The notes under the pieces were generated by a model. That model saw only the letters and a list, made by a program, of their open reading frames with translations, ran no database searches and had not been told where the DNA came from. This document shows positions 1 to 8,113 of a stretch of 64,000 nt of DNA, in pieces (positions within the stretch are counted from its first letter, which is position 1; each line of letters starts with the position of its first letter). This DNA comes from Neisseria brasiliensis (GTDB lineage Bacteria; Pseudomonadota; Gammaproteobacteria; Burkholderiales; Neisseriaceae). The position numbers and the translations under genes were made by a program. The stretch spans positions 744,001-808,000 of the forward strand of contig NZ_CP046027.1 of NCBI RefSeq assembly GCF_009671065.1, in the 5' to 3' direction.

Positions 1-34
1 TGGCAACGATTTTCCTGCTTTAATATCCATATCG

Positions 35-65
35 AGGCCGTCTGAACATAAGTTTCAGACGGCCT
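35..65 (+). terminator. DUS inverted-pair terminator
   Basis: A forward DUS (35-46) and its reverse complement (54-65) form a stem followed by a T run. It probably ends a gene lying upstream of the window. The DUS doubles as a DNA uptake signal. Confidence 0.7.
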
Positions 66-157
66 TTTCACCCGTTTTTTAATAAACAAAATCTTACAAG
101 ACTAAATAAAAATATTGTTTTATAATTCGATAAATAATATTTTTCTTAGTTTTAACT

Positions 158-1417
158 ATGGATTACGATAAAATCAACCGCAAGCTGGCGATTTTGGCGG
201 ACGCGGCCAAATACGATGTGTCCTGCTCGTCCAGCGGAGGCTCACGCAAAAACGACGGCGGCTTGGGCAACTCTTCCCGTGCGGGCATTTGCCACAGCTT
301 CACCGAAGACGGCCGCTGCGTGTCGCTGCTCAAAATCCTGCTCACCAATCATTGCATCTACGATTGCGCCTATTGCGTGTCGCGCCGCAGTAATGACGTG
401 CCGCGCGCCGCGTTCACGGTGGAAGAAGTGGTTGATTTGACCATGAGTTTTTACCGGCGCAACTACATCGAAGGGCTGTTTCTCAGCTCGGGTATTTTCA
501 AAAACGCCGACTACACCATGGAACGCTTGGTGCGCATCGCCAAAAAGCTGCGCACCGAACACCGCTTCAACGGCTATATCCACCTCAAAGCCATTCCCAA
601 AGCTTCGGATGAAATCCTGCAGGAAGCCGGACGCTATGCCGACCGCTTGAGCATCAACATGGAAATCCCCACCGTTTCAGGCTTGGAGCGGCTCGCGCCC
701 GAGAAAAAACACACCGACATCACCCAGCCCATGCTGTTTGTCAAAAACGAAATCGCCGCCACCGCCGACAGCCGCAAAACCATCAAATCCACGCCGAAAT
801 TCGCGCCGGCCGGACAAAGCACGCAGCTCATCATCGGCGCCAGCGGTGAAAACGACCGCCAAATCATCCACGCCGCCGGACGCTTTTATCAAAACTACGG
901 TCTCAAGCGCGTGTATTACTCGGGCTATGTGCCGGTGTTGGAAGACAGCCGCCTGCCGCCCTTATCGGCGCAAGTGCCGCTGCGGCGTGAAAACCGCCTG
1001 TATCAGGCCGATTGGCTGATGCGGTTTTACGGTTTTGCCGACCATGAAATTCTCGACCGCGAGCAGCCGTTTCTTGATTTGGATTTCGATCCCAAACTGG
1101 CTTGGGCGCTGCGCCATCGAGCCTATTTTCCCGTGTCCTTGCAACACGCGCCGCTGGAAATGATTCTGCGCGTGCCCGGCATTGGCGTGAAATCGGCCAA
1201 ACGCATCGTGCAGGCGCGCCGCTTCCGTATGTTGACGTGGGCGCAGTTGGTGAAAATGGGCATCGCCCTCAACCGCGCGCGCTATTTCATCACCCTGCCC
1301 GAACCCAACCGCTACGCCGCCTTAATCGACAGCCCGAATTTACGCAGCCTGTTGTTGCAGCAAACCCGCTCGAAATTCATGCAAAGCGATGCGGTGCAAG
1401 GCGATTTGTTCGGCTAA
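158..1417 (+). CDS. Putative DNA modification/repair radical SAM protein
   Basis: This 419-residue protein has the radical SAM cluster motif CxxxCxxC at Cys66, Cys70 and Cys73, which would bind a [4Fe-4S] cluster and cleave S-adenosylmethionine. Near residues 337-360 it has a helix-hairpin-helix segment (VPGIGVKSAKRIV), a DNA-binding fold seen in repair proteins. The overall sequence matches the family annotated as radical SAM protein linked to uracil-DNA glycosylase (TIGR03916 type). The next gene is its usual partner. The reaction it catalyses is not established. The ATG at 158 lacks a clear Shine-Dalgarno sequence, but no better upstream start exists because the upstream DNA is AT-rich and non-coding. 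Confidence 0.85.
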   Translation: MDYDKINRKLAILADAAKYDVSCSSSGGSRKNDGGLGNSSRAGICHSFTEDGRCVSLLKILLTNHCIYDCAYCVSRRSNDVPRAAFTVEEVVDLTMSFYRRNYIEGLFLSSGIFKNADYTMERLVRIAKKLRTEHRFNGYIHLKAIPKASDEILQEAGRYADRLSINMEIPTVSGLERLAPEKKHTDITQPMLFVKNEIAATADSRKTIKSTPKFAPAGQSTQLIIGASGENDRQIIHAAGRFYQNYGLKRVYYSGYVPVLEDSRLPPLSAQVPLRRENRLYQADWLMRFYGFADHEILDREQPFLDLDFDPKLAWALRHRAYFPVSLQHAPLEMILRVPGIGVKSAKRIVQARRFRMLTWAQLVKMGIALNRARYFITLPEPNRYAALIDSPNLRSLLLQQTRSKFMQSDAVQGDLFG

Positions 1418-1424
1418 ACACAAC

Positions 1425-1473
1425 AGGCCGTCTGAAAGCCATGCACTGCTTTACCATGACTTTTCAGACGGCC
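1425..1473 (+). terminator. DUS inverted pair between two genes
   Basis: A forward DUS and a reverse-complement DUS separated by about 26 nt form a hairpin between the radical SAM gene and its partner. It may weaken read-through between them or simply serve as an uptake site. Confidence 0.5.
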
Positions 1474-1492
1474 CCTTCGGTGCGAAACAATC

Positions 1493-2287
1493 ATGACCAC
1501 ACCCGACCAATACACACTCATCTACGACGGCAGCTTCGACGGCCTGCTCAGCGCGGTGTTTACCGTGTATGCCGGCAAATATCCACTCGATTTTGTGCAC
1601 ATCACCGCCGCCCCCAACGATGCCGATTTGTTCGGCCACACCGTCTCCGTGACCAGCAACCCCGACCATGCCGCACGGGTGCTTGAGCGTTTGCAGCGGC
1701 AATTGGGCAGATGCGGCATTCAAACGCTGCTTTACGGTTTTCTTATCAACGATAAAGACATGCCCGACACTTTCCTGCGCATTGTCCGCTTAGCCTTGGC
1801 GCAGCCTGACCGTCCGAATATTCTCAGCGATTACGGTCACCCCGACGTGATGCAGTGGGCGCAATGGGTAAAAACCGTCGGCCGCGAAAAGCACCATATG
1901 GAAGCATTTGTGCGCTTTGAAGAATATCATGTTCAGGGCGAAGCCGAGCCGATTTACATCGCCCGCATCGAGCCGCAGTTTGATATTCTGCCGCTGATTA
2001 CGCGTTTTTTCCGCAATCGCTACGCCGACCAGCAATGGCTGATTTTCGACGTCGGCCGCAGCTACGGCGTGTATTTCGACAAAACCGCCGTACATCAAGT
2101 CCGCGATTTGGACACTTCCGGTGAATATGCCGCCCCATCCGAGCGCGAACGGCATTATCAGAAGCTGTGGCAACGTTATTTCAAAAGCGCCACCATCACG
2201 TCTCGCATCAACCTGCGCCAACACCGGCAAATGATGCCGCAGCGCTATTGGCGCTACCTGACGGAAAAGCGGCCGATGTTGCCATGA
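1493..2287 (+). CDS. TIGR03915-type DNA metabolism protein
   Basis: This 264-residue protein begins TTPDQYTLIYDGSFDGLL and contains the family-typical core DVGRSYGVYFD. It matches the DUF4130/TIGR03915 family, which is almost always encoded next to the radical SAM protein found immediately upstream. In many bacteria the family member is fused to a C-terminal uracil-DNA glycosylase domain. This one ends at about 264 residues with no such domain. Its role is presumed to be in DNA repair or modification, but only the genomic partnership supports that. It starts 75 bp after the radical SAM stop and is probably in the same operon. Confidence 0.8.
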   Translation: MTTPDQYTLIYDGSFDGLLSAVFTVYAGKYPLDFVHITAAPNDADLFGHTVSVTSNPDHAARVLERLQRQLGRCGIQTLLYGFLINDKDMPDTFLRIVRLALAQPDRPNILSDYGHPDVMQWAQWVKTVGREKHHMEAFVRFEEYHVQGEAEPIYIARIEPQFDILPLITRFFRNRYADQQWLIFDVGRSYGVYFDKTAVHQVRDLDTSGEYAAPSERERHYQKLWQRYFKSATITSRINLRQHRQMMPQRYWRYLTEKRPMLP

Positions 2288-2291
2288 AAAA

Positions 2292-2330
2292 AGGCCGTCT
2301 GAAAACGATTATTTCGTTTTCAGACGGCCT
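2292..2330 (+). terminator. DUS inverted-pair terminator
   Basis: Inverted DUS copies with extended arms (GAAAACGA/TCGTTTTC) give a long hairpin directly after the stop of the DNA metabolism gene. The adjacent repeat element starts at the next base. Confidence 0.7.
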
Positions 2331-2525
2331 GAGACCTTTGTAAAACTTCATGACCTACCAATAAAAATCAAAACCGCCGTCATTCCCGCGCAGGCGGGAA
2401 TCCATCGTAACCTAAGAAACCTATTTATTCAACAGTTTCCCATGCTCAAAAATTGATTCCTGCCTGCGCGGGAATGACGGCGGTTTAGGGTATGCTAACT
2501 TTTGAAGGAGTTTTGCAAAGGTCTC
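2331..2525. repeat. MITE-like element with IS1106-type ends and dRS3 arms
   Basis: The ends are inverted repeats GAGACCTTTGTAAAAC and GTTTTGCAAAGGTCTC, which match the termini of the IS1106-like element at 37517-38774. Inside are two opposed dRS3-type 20-mers (ATTCCC-N8-GGGAAT form) at 2382-2401 and 2456-2475. No coding capacity is present. A related element lies in the opposite orientation at 30356-30552. The left end abuts a DUS. Confidence 0.75.
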
Positions 2526-2557
2526 GGTCTTTTCATCAAACTATTAAACCCAAACCC

Positions 2558-3241
2558 TTACAGGTAGAATTTCTCAATCACTTTTAAATTGTCATCCAAT
2601 TTATACACCAGCGGCTGACCGGTCGGGATTTCCAAAGCCATGATGTCATCGTCGGAAATGCCTTCGATGTGTTTGGCCAAGGCGCGCAATGAATTGCCGT
2701 GTGCCGCCACCAATACGCGTTTGCCGCTCAAAATGGCCGGTGCGATTTGATCTTCCCAGAATGGCAATACGCGCTCCAGCGTCACTTTCAAGTTTTCACC
2801 GTCCGGCACGACATCGGCAGGCAGATGGGCGTAACGGCGGTCGTTATGCGCGGAAAATTCGTCGTCTTTGTCCAACAATGGTGGCAAGGTGTCGTAGCTG
2901 CGGCGCCAGATGTGCACTTGCTCGTCGCCGTATTTTTCAGCGGTTTGTTTTTTGTCCAAGCCTTGCAGTTGGCCGTAGTGGCGCTCGTTCAAACGCCAGG
3001 TTTTGATTTGTGGAACAAACAGTTGGTCGCTTTCTTCCAACACGATGTTGCAGGTTTTGATGGCGCGGGTCAGCACAGAAGTGAAGGCGATGTCGAACTC
3101 ATAGCCTTTTTCTTTCAGCTTTTGACCGGCGGCGGCGGCTTCGGCCAAACCCTGCTCGCTCAATTTTACGTCGCGCCAGCCTGTGAACAGGTTTTTCGCA
3201 TTCCATTCGCTTTGTCCGTGACGGATAAATACCAATTCCAT
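2558..3241 (-). CDS. gpmA: 2,3-bisphosphoglycerate-dependent phosphoglycerate mutase
   Basis: The 227-residue protein interconverts 3-phosphoglycerate and 2-phosphoglycerate in glycolysis and gluconeogenesis in the cytosol. The N-terminal FIRHGQSEWN motif carries the phosphohistidine (His8). The lid and second-histidine region (VAAHGNSLRAL) and the ERHYGQLQGLDK segment are those of the cofactor-dependent family. Length equals the usual GpmA length. The gene stands alone on the minus strand, converging on the repeat element at 2331-2525. The start is preceded by a GGAGCAATAACA leader. Confidence 0.97.
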   Translation of the reverse strand: MELVFIRHGQSEWNAKNLFTGWRDVKLSEQGLAEAAAAGQKLKEKGYEFDIAFTSVLTRAIKTCNIVLEESDQLFVPQIKTWRLNERHYGQLQGLDKKQTAEKYGDEQVHIWRRSYDTLPPLLDKDDEFSAHNDRRYAHLPADVVPDGENLKVTLERVLPFWEDQIAPAILSGKRVLVAAHGNSLRALAKHIEGISDDDIMALEIPTGQPLVYKLDDNLKVIEKFYL

Positions 3242-3546
3242 TGTTATTGCTCCATTTGTTTAGGGGGATTTTGAAAGGTTTATTTATAACATAATTTGCA
3301 CCTGTTTTGCGGATTTGTGTGCAAACATCACGGCCTCCCCTGCCTAATTCATTATTCCCGCATTGTTCAGCCGGCCTTAACAAACCCATTAAAATCTAAT
3401 AAAGGCCGCTTGACCTATGTTTTCTTAGCCTATTTTAATCAAGCTTCCAGTCAAATGTTAATAAAGTGAAAAGGCAGTCTGAAGCGCTTTCAGATGGCCT
3501 TTTTCAGGTTTATACTGAAATTTCTAATCCACAAAGGAGAATCAGC
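3242..3546. other. Intergenic region between divergent gpmA and yfcZ-like gene
   Basis: This stretch holds divergent promoters that cannot be placed confidently. At about 3471-3500 a degenerate inverted DUS pair (AGGCAGTCTGAA and TTCAGATGGCCT, each one base off consensus) forms a hairpin upstream of the YfcZ-family gene. No ORF or RNA gene is recognisable. Confidence 0.5.
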
Positions 3547-3855
3547 ATGGACAAATCAGCCAAACCTTTTGAAAGCGAAGAAAATGGCGTAGGCAAATGC
3601 CCGGATTGCTCTGTCGAAGTCGGCACTGTGTTTGACAACAACGATTGCAGCTTTGAAATCGTCCAAATCTACGAAACCGAACAGCTCGCCCGCGAAGCAG
3701 AAGGCTATTACACCGAACTGGCGCGCTCGGTAGAAAGCGAAGCCTGCGAAATCATCAGCGACATCGGCGGCATGGAAGAAGGCTTCAAATTGATGATGAC
3801 CTTCAATTTCTGTTGCGAAAGCGAAAAAGTTATTTTCCAACTGAAGCAACGCTAA
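3547..3855 (+). CDS. YfcZ/YiiS family protein (DUF406)
   Basis: The start chosen is the ATG at 3547, preceded by AAGGAG at about 3534. A longer frame would run through a DUS-derived hairpin. The 102-residue protein shows the family signatures GTVFDNNDC, ARSVESEACEI and FNFCCESEKVIFQL, including the conserved cysteines. E. coli YfcZ and YiiS are small cytosolic proteins of unknown function. No operon partner is seen: gpmA is divergent and an IS lies downstream. Confidence 0.85.
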   Translation: MDKSAKPFESEENGVGKCPDCSVEVGTVFDNNDCSFEIVQIYETEQLAREAEGYYTELARSVESEACEIISDIGGMEEGFKLMMTFNFCCESEKVIFQLKQR

Positions 3856-3881
3856 GCCATTGATTCACTCGTGATACTCAA

Positions 3882-3927
3882 AGGCCGTCTGAAAACTTTT
3901 CACCGCAAAAGTGTTTTCAGACGGCCT
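3882..3927 (+). terminator. DUS inverted-pair terminator
   Basis: An inverted DUS pair with complementary inner arms (GAAAAC/GTTTTC) lies 26 bp after the stop of the YfcZ-family gene. Confidence 0.7.
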
Positions 3928-3988
3928 TGTTATTTCATGACACCGCAATGCAAAACACAGGTAAAATAACGCGCTAAATCATAACACA

Positions 3989-4866
3989 TGTAGAAACTAG
4001 TAGCGTTGTTTACAGCATTTCCAGGAGAATACTGAAACATGAACATGCACAAAAACACCCGTCTCACCCCGCACCACCGCCAAGCCATTTGGCTGGCCTA
4101 CACGCAGGAAAAGGAAAGCGTCACCTCCCTGGCACGCCGCTACCAAGTCAGCCGCGTCACCATTTACCGCGCACTTAAAGCCGCAAGAGGCAGATTGCTC
4201 AAACCCCAAACCAGTACCAACAACCGTTTCAAACAGGCAAAGTACGGAATGAAACGCCTGGCCAAGGTAGAACGCGGCATTCAGGAAAAACTCAAAAGGC
4301 AGGCCAAACGCTACAATAAATCCTATCCCGGAGAGCTGGTACATCTCGATACCAAACGGCTGCCGCTGCTCAAAGGGCAGAAAGCCACCGATAAGCGGGA
4401 TTACCTGTTTGTCGCCATTGACGATTTCTCAAGGGAGCTATACGCCGCCATTTTGCCGGACAAAACCGCAGACAGTGCTGCCAAGTTTCTGACCGAACAC
4501 CTGATTGATCCTTGCCCATACCTGATTGAGTGCGTTTACTCCGACAACGGTACGGAATATAAAGGCTCAGCCAACCATGCTTTCGGTGTAGCCTGTTATG
4601 AGAACGGGATTGGTCAAAAGTTTACCCGGGTTGCCCGTCCGCAGACCAACGGTAAGGCGGAACGGGTTATCCGCACCCTGATGGAGATGTGGCATGAGAA
4701 ACAGTTGTTTGACAGTCCGGAACACCGGCGAAAGGAGTTGTGCCGCTTTGTTAATTTCTATAACACTGTGAAGCCGCACCGCAGTTTGAACGGCGATACG
4801 CCGTTTGAGGTCTTGCAGGCTTATTTTTCTCAACCTGTGGTGTAAACAACGCGATGATTTCCTACA
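3989..4866 (+). mobile_element. IS481-family insertion sequence, copy 1
   Basis: The 878-bp element is bounded by imperfect 26-bp inverted repeats that begin TGTAG and end CTACA (GCGTTGTTTACA shared in both arms). It contains one transposase gene. A second copy at 15249-16126 has the same orientation and length and shows only two nucleotide differences on direct reading, so both are recent insertions. No clear target duplication could be fixed by eye. Confidence 0.9.
4039..4845 (+). CDS. IS481-family transposase
   Basis: The 268-residue protein has an N-terminal helix-turn-helix (TSLARRYQVSRVTIYRALKAA, roughly residues 29-50). An integrase core follows: HLDTKRLP, YSDNGTEYKG and the NGKAERVIRTL stretch supply the DDE residues. 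Length is typical for compact IS481 transposases. It is intact and so potentially active. It differs from the copy at 15299 by Pro266 here against Leu there. Confidence 0.93.
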   Translation: MNMHKNTRLTPHHRQAIWLAYTQEKESVTSLARRYQVSRVTIYRALKAARGRLLKPQTSTNNRFKQAKYGMKRLAKVERGIQEKLKRQAKRYNKSYPGELVHLDTKRLPLLKGQKATDKRDYLFVAIDDFSRELYAAILPDKTADSAAKFLTEHLIDPCPYLIECVYSDNGTEYKGSANHAFGVACYENGIGQKFTRVARPQTNGKAERVIRTLMEMWHEKQLFDSPEHRRKELCRFVNFYNTVKPHRSLNGDTPFEVLQAYFSQPVV

Positions 4867-4946
4867 CATAATATAGACAAAACGGCATTTCCGCTCCGGC
4901 GCCGATAATGCTAGAATAATGACCGTCACACATCAATGATAAGTTT

Positions 4947-5729
4947 ATGAATATTTTAGAAGCTTTGTTGCTACTGTTTGTTTTGATCGTCATCAGCGCC
5001 TTTGTTTCCTGCTCCGAGCTGGCGCTGGCATCCGCGCGCAAAATCAAATTGCAGGTGATGGCCAAAGACGGCGGCGACGTTCGTGCGCTGGATGTTTTGA
5101 ACATGCAGCAGCAGCCCGGCAGCTTTATCACCATCGTGCAAATCGGCCTGAACGCCGTCGCCATTTTAGCCGGTATCGTCGGCGAGGCGGCCATGCGTCC
5201 GTATTTCGACCGCATGTTTGCCCACATCGGTTCATGGGGCAGCACGCTGGCATCGGTGTGGACATTTATGCTGGTGACCGGCAGTTTCATTTTGCTGGCT
5301 GACCTGATGCCCAAGCGTTTTGCCATGACCAATCCCGAAGCGGTGGCGGTACGCGTGGTGCGGCCGATGATTTTCTTGATTTTTATTTTGAAACCGTTTG
5401 TGTGGTTTTTCGACGGCTTGGCCAATGCCATTTTCAAATTATTGAACATTTCCACCGTGCGGCAGGAGCAGCTCACATCCGAAGACATTTACGCCGTCGT
5501 CGATGCCGGCGCTCAGGCAGGCGTTTTGAAGCAGCAGGAACATTATCTGATCGAAAACGTGTTTGATATGCAGGAGCGCACGGTCACTTCAACCATGAAT
5601 ACGCGCGAATACATCGCCTATTTCGACAAAAACGACAGCAGTGAAACCATTATCGAAGCCATGTCGGAAAAGCCGCACATTGACGTCCTTCCCTCCCTGA
5701 AGGGAGGGAATTCCTACGGCGATTTGTGA
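4947..5729 (+). pseudogene. CNNM/CBS-domain membrane protein, 5' fragment split by IS200/IS605
   Basis: The fragment encodes the DUF21 (CNNM) transmembrane domain with about four hydrophobic segments and the start of the CBS region (QLTSEDIYAVVDAGAQ, ENVFDMQERTVTSTM). It resembles the YtfL/HlyC-CorC family of ion or polyamine exporters. Host sequence stops at about 5679. The last codons are read from IS200/IS605 DNA until a TGA at 5727-5729. The missing C-terminal half lies at 7528-8090. Joining 5679 to 7528 restores one open frame of 431 residues, close to the family length. Confidence 0.85.
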
Positions 5730-5840
5730 ACGGCATTGAGCCATTCACAAATCGCTTCGGTGGGTTTCTGCTGCTGACCGCCTTACTGCACGGTTCACTT
5801 CACAGACGCTACGGGCACGTCCTGCCCTGAAACTTCATTT
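5660..5840 (-). ncRNA. Candidate omega (guide) RNA of TnpB with right end
   Basis: TnpB nucleases use an RNA read from the 3' end of tnpB through the element's right end, with about 16-20 nt of flanking DNA as guide. The DNA after the tnpB stop holds two perfect hairpins: arms 5719-5730/5744-5755 (12 bp), and arms 5689-5698/5701-5710 (10 bp). The element's end is near 5680. The guide segment would be the complement of 5660-5679, inside the interrupted gene. This is inference from geometry and family knowledge. Confidence 0.45.
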
Positions 5841-6982
5841 TACTTTTGCGCTGCCAAAATCTCTTGACCGCGCTTTAACACATTGATTGCACCCACAATA
5901 TCCGCATTGTTTTGATAGCCACATTGCACACATTCAAAGTTTGCCTGTGTTTGACGGTTATCTTTGGCAGTATGTCCGCAAGCTGGGCAACAACGACTGG
6001 TATTTTGTGGCGGAACAGCCACCAAATGCCCACCGCGCCACAACAGCTTATAGTCCAACTGACGGCGAAACTCAAACCAAGACTGGTCTAAAATCGCACG
6101 GTTTAAGCTTGATTTGGCAGCAACGTTTTTTCCATGCTGCACGGCGTTGCCTTTAGCGGATTTGGACATATTCGCCACCTGCAAATCTTCCACATACACA
6201 ATCGCGTGGTTTTGGCTGATTGCGCTGCTGATTTGGTGCAGGTAGTTTTTACGGATATTGCTGATTTTGTGGTGCAAACGGCTGATTTTTGCTTTCAGTT
6301 TCTGCCAGTTTTTGCTGAATTTGGTTTTGTGTTTGAACTGTTTTTGCAGTTTTGCTAGTTTGCCTTTCAACGTTTTGAATGCGTTGATTGGCTCAAAAAA
6401 CTGACCATTGGACAATGTTGCAAATTTGGCAACACCCATATCAATCCCAGTTTCGCCACCGTTTGGCTGCGCGATTTCCTGCTCGGTTTCGGTTTGCATA
6501 GATACAAACCATTTACCGCATTTTTGCGATACGGTTACGTTTTTCAGGCTGCCTGAAACGTGTCGGCTGTTGCGATAGCGCACCCAACCGATTTTGGGCA
6601 AATAGATACGATTATTTTGCTGCTCCAATTTACAGCCTTGCGGAAAGCGGAAACTGTCTTTTTCGCCTTTGCGTTTGAATTTGGGGAAATCTGCGCGTTT
6701 GGCAAAGAAGTTTTTGAATGCGCTTTCCAAGTCTTTCAAACTTTGCTGCAAAACTTGGCTGTGGCAGTCTTTTAGCCAGTCTAATTCTCGTTTCCATTCA
6801 GGCAGCAAATTTGCGATTTTGGTGTAGCTAAATTTGAACGAATTATCTTGTTGATATTGTTCGTTTTGATACGCCAAAGCACGATTGAATACGAAACGCG
6901 AACAACCGCAAAATTGTTTCATTTTGCGGATTTGCTCGCCGTTTGGCATCAGTTCAAATTTGAATGTTTTGAGTATTAACAT
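5840..6982 (-). CDS. tnpB: RNA-guided endonuclease TnpB (IS200/IS605)
   Basis: The 380-residue protein is an OrfB/TnpB nuclease. The RuvC-like active site is complete: Asp181 (GIDMGVAKF), Glu265 (YVEDLQVANM) and Asp361 (NNADIVGAINVLKRG). The zinc ribbon has Cys332, Cys335, Cys351 and Cys354. The N-terminal helix-turn-helix segment (FCGCSRFVFNRAL) is typical. It is divergent from tnpA, with 44 bp between the two starts. Established work shows that TnpB proteins cut DNA matching their guide next to a TAM, which helps the element persist after excision. The gene carries an overlapping pair of foreign-dialect DUS at about 6543-6557. Confidence 0.92.
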   Translation of the reverse strand: MLILKTFKFELMPNGEQIRKMKQFCGCSRFVFNRALAYQNEQYQQDNSFKFSYTKIANLLPEWKRELDWLKDCHSQVLQQSLKDLESAFKNFFAKRADFPKFKRKGEKDSFRFPQGCKLEQQNNRIYLPKIGWVRYRNSRHVSGSLKNVTVSQKCGKWFVSMQTETEQEIAQPNGGETGIDMGVAKFATLSNGQFFEPINAFKTLKGKLAKLQKQFKHKTKFSKNWQKLKAKISRLHHKISNIRKNYLHQISSAISQNHAIVYVEDLQVANMSKSAKGNAVQHGKNVAAKSSLNRAILDQSWFEFRRQLDYKLLWRGGHLVAVPPQNTSRCCPACGHTAKDNRQTQANFECVQCGYQNNADIVGAINVLKRGQEILAAQK

Positions 6983-7026
6983 GATTTCATGGATAATGGA
7001 ATTTTTAGCAATTTTACACTTGGTCT

Positions 7027-7443
7027 ATGGAAAAAGAAACTGATTTAAGACGTGGTCGGCACGTTGTTTTTAATCTTCATGTACATTTGGTATTTGTCGC
7101 AAAATATCGCCGAAAAGTGTTCACAAAAGAAATTTTGGACGATATGCGCGGTATTTTTGAGAGCGTCTGCACCGATTTTGAAGCGCAACTGGTGGAATTT
7201 GACGGCGAAGATGACCATGTTCATTTACTTGTGAACTATCCGCCCAAAGTGTCTATTTCAAAACTGGTGAACAGCTTGAAAGGTGTATCTAGCCGCATGA
7301 TTAGACAGAAAAATTATCCAAGCATCAAACAAAAATTATGGGGCGGTGCGTTGTGGTCGCCGTCTTATTTTGCAGGTAGCTGTGGTGGTGCGCCGATTAC
7401 GATTATTCGGCAGTATATTGAACAGCAGAAAACGCCTGATTAA
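7027..7443 (+). CDS. tnpA: IS200/IS605 Y1 transposase TnpA
   Basis: The 138-residue single-strand DNA transposase has the HUH motif His64-Val-His66 (DDHVHLLV) and the probable catalytic tyrosine Tyr130 in IIRQYIEQQ. The N-terminal HVVFNLHVHLVFVAKYRRKVF segment is characteristic. All catalytic residues are present, so the element may be autonomous. The gene is divergent from tnpB and lies next to the left end at about 7527. Confidence 0.93.
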   Translation: MEKETDLRRGRHVVFNLHVHLVFVAKYRRKVFTKEILDDMRGIFESVCTDFEAQLVEFDGEDDHVHLLVNYPPKVSISKLVNSLKGVSSRMIRQKNYPSIKQKLWGGALWSPSYFAGSCGGAPITIIRQYIEQQKTPD

Positions 7444-7527
7444 CTGAATATCAACGGTTTTAGGACTGCTACGCAGTCCGCGCCTTATATCTCCGCCGTG
7501 AACGGCGAAGTTTTACGGCGCAGCCTG

Positions 7528-8090
7528 ATAAATTTTTAGTATGCGACGGCGATTTGGAACGCGTCATCGGCTATATCGAATCGCATACGCTTCTGACGCT
7601 GTTTTTAAAAGAAAAAGACGTCCGTCTGACCGACAAACGCGTGTTGCGCAAAGCCTTGTTTATCCCCGATACGCTGTCGCTTTTCGATGTTCTGGAAACC
7701 TTCAAAACTTCGGGAGAAGACTTTGCCGTGGTGGTCAACGAATATGCGCTGGTAGTCGGCGTGGTCACGCTCAAAGACGTGATGAACATCGTGATGGGAG
7801 AATTGGTCAACACCGAAGAAGAACCACAAATCATCCGCCGCACCGAAGACACTTGGCTGGTCGACGGCGCCACACCGCTGGAAGACGTTATGCGTGCGCT
7901 GAGCATCGAAGAGTTTCCCAACTCGGAAAACTATGAAACCATCGCCGGCTTTATGATGTATTCGCTGCGAAAAATCCCCAAACGTACGGATTTTCTGATT
8001 TACGGCGGCTATAAGTTTGAAATCATCGATACCGAAAATCTGAAAATCGACCAACTTTTGGTATCCAAACAAGACTTATCCGAAATATAA
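7528..8090 (+). pseudogene. CNNM/CBS-domain membrane protein, 3' fragment
   Basis: This is the C-terminal half of the gene beginning at 4947. Its frame enters from the element edge as KFLVCDGDLERVIGYIESHTLL. It contains the rest of the CBS pair (LFDVLETFKTSGEDFAVVVNEYALVVGVVTLKDV) and a complete CorC/HlyC C-terminal domain (TWLVDGATPLEDV to the stop). No start with a ribosome-binding site precedes it, so it is probably not translated alone. Precise loss of the IS would regenerate the full gene. Confidence 0.85.
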
Positions 8091-8113
8091 GTGCTTGCAA
8101 TGAATAAGGCAAA

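Larger units (their letters stand above)
5680..7527 (-). mobile_element. Complete IS200/IS605 element (tnpA + tnpB)
   Basis: The element of about 1848 bp lies inside a CNNM/CBS gene. Its orientation follows tnpB, on the minus strand. The tnpB-proximal end, read on the minus strand, finishes GACGTCAA, matching a TCAA-type right cleavage site. The tnpA-proximal end starts just after TTTAT in the host, a plausible target/TAM. There are no terminal inverted repeats or target duplication, as expected. Subterminal hairpins are present at both ends (about 5689-5755, and CGCCG-TGAA-CGGCG near 7495). Boundaries are deduced from restoring the host frame and may shift by a few bases. Confidence 0.85.

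Noticed and set aside
5680..5684. TTGAC at 5680-5684 as the host target of the IS605 element
   Set aside because: Taking it as host sequence gives one extra codon compared with the expected H-x-K-F junction. The TTTAT/TCAA boundaries fit family chemistry better, though the alternative also restores an open frame.
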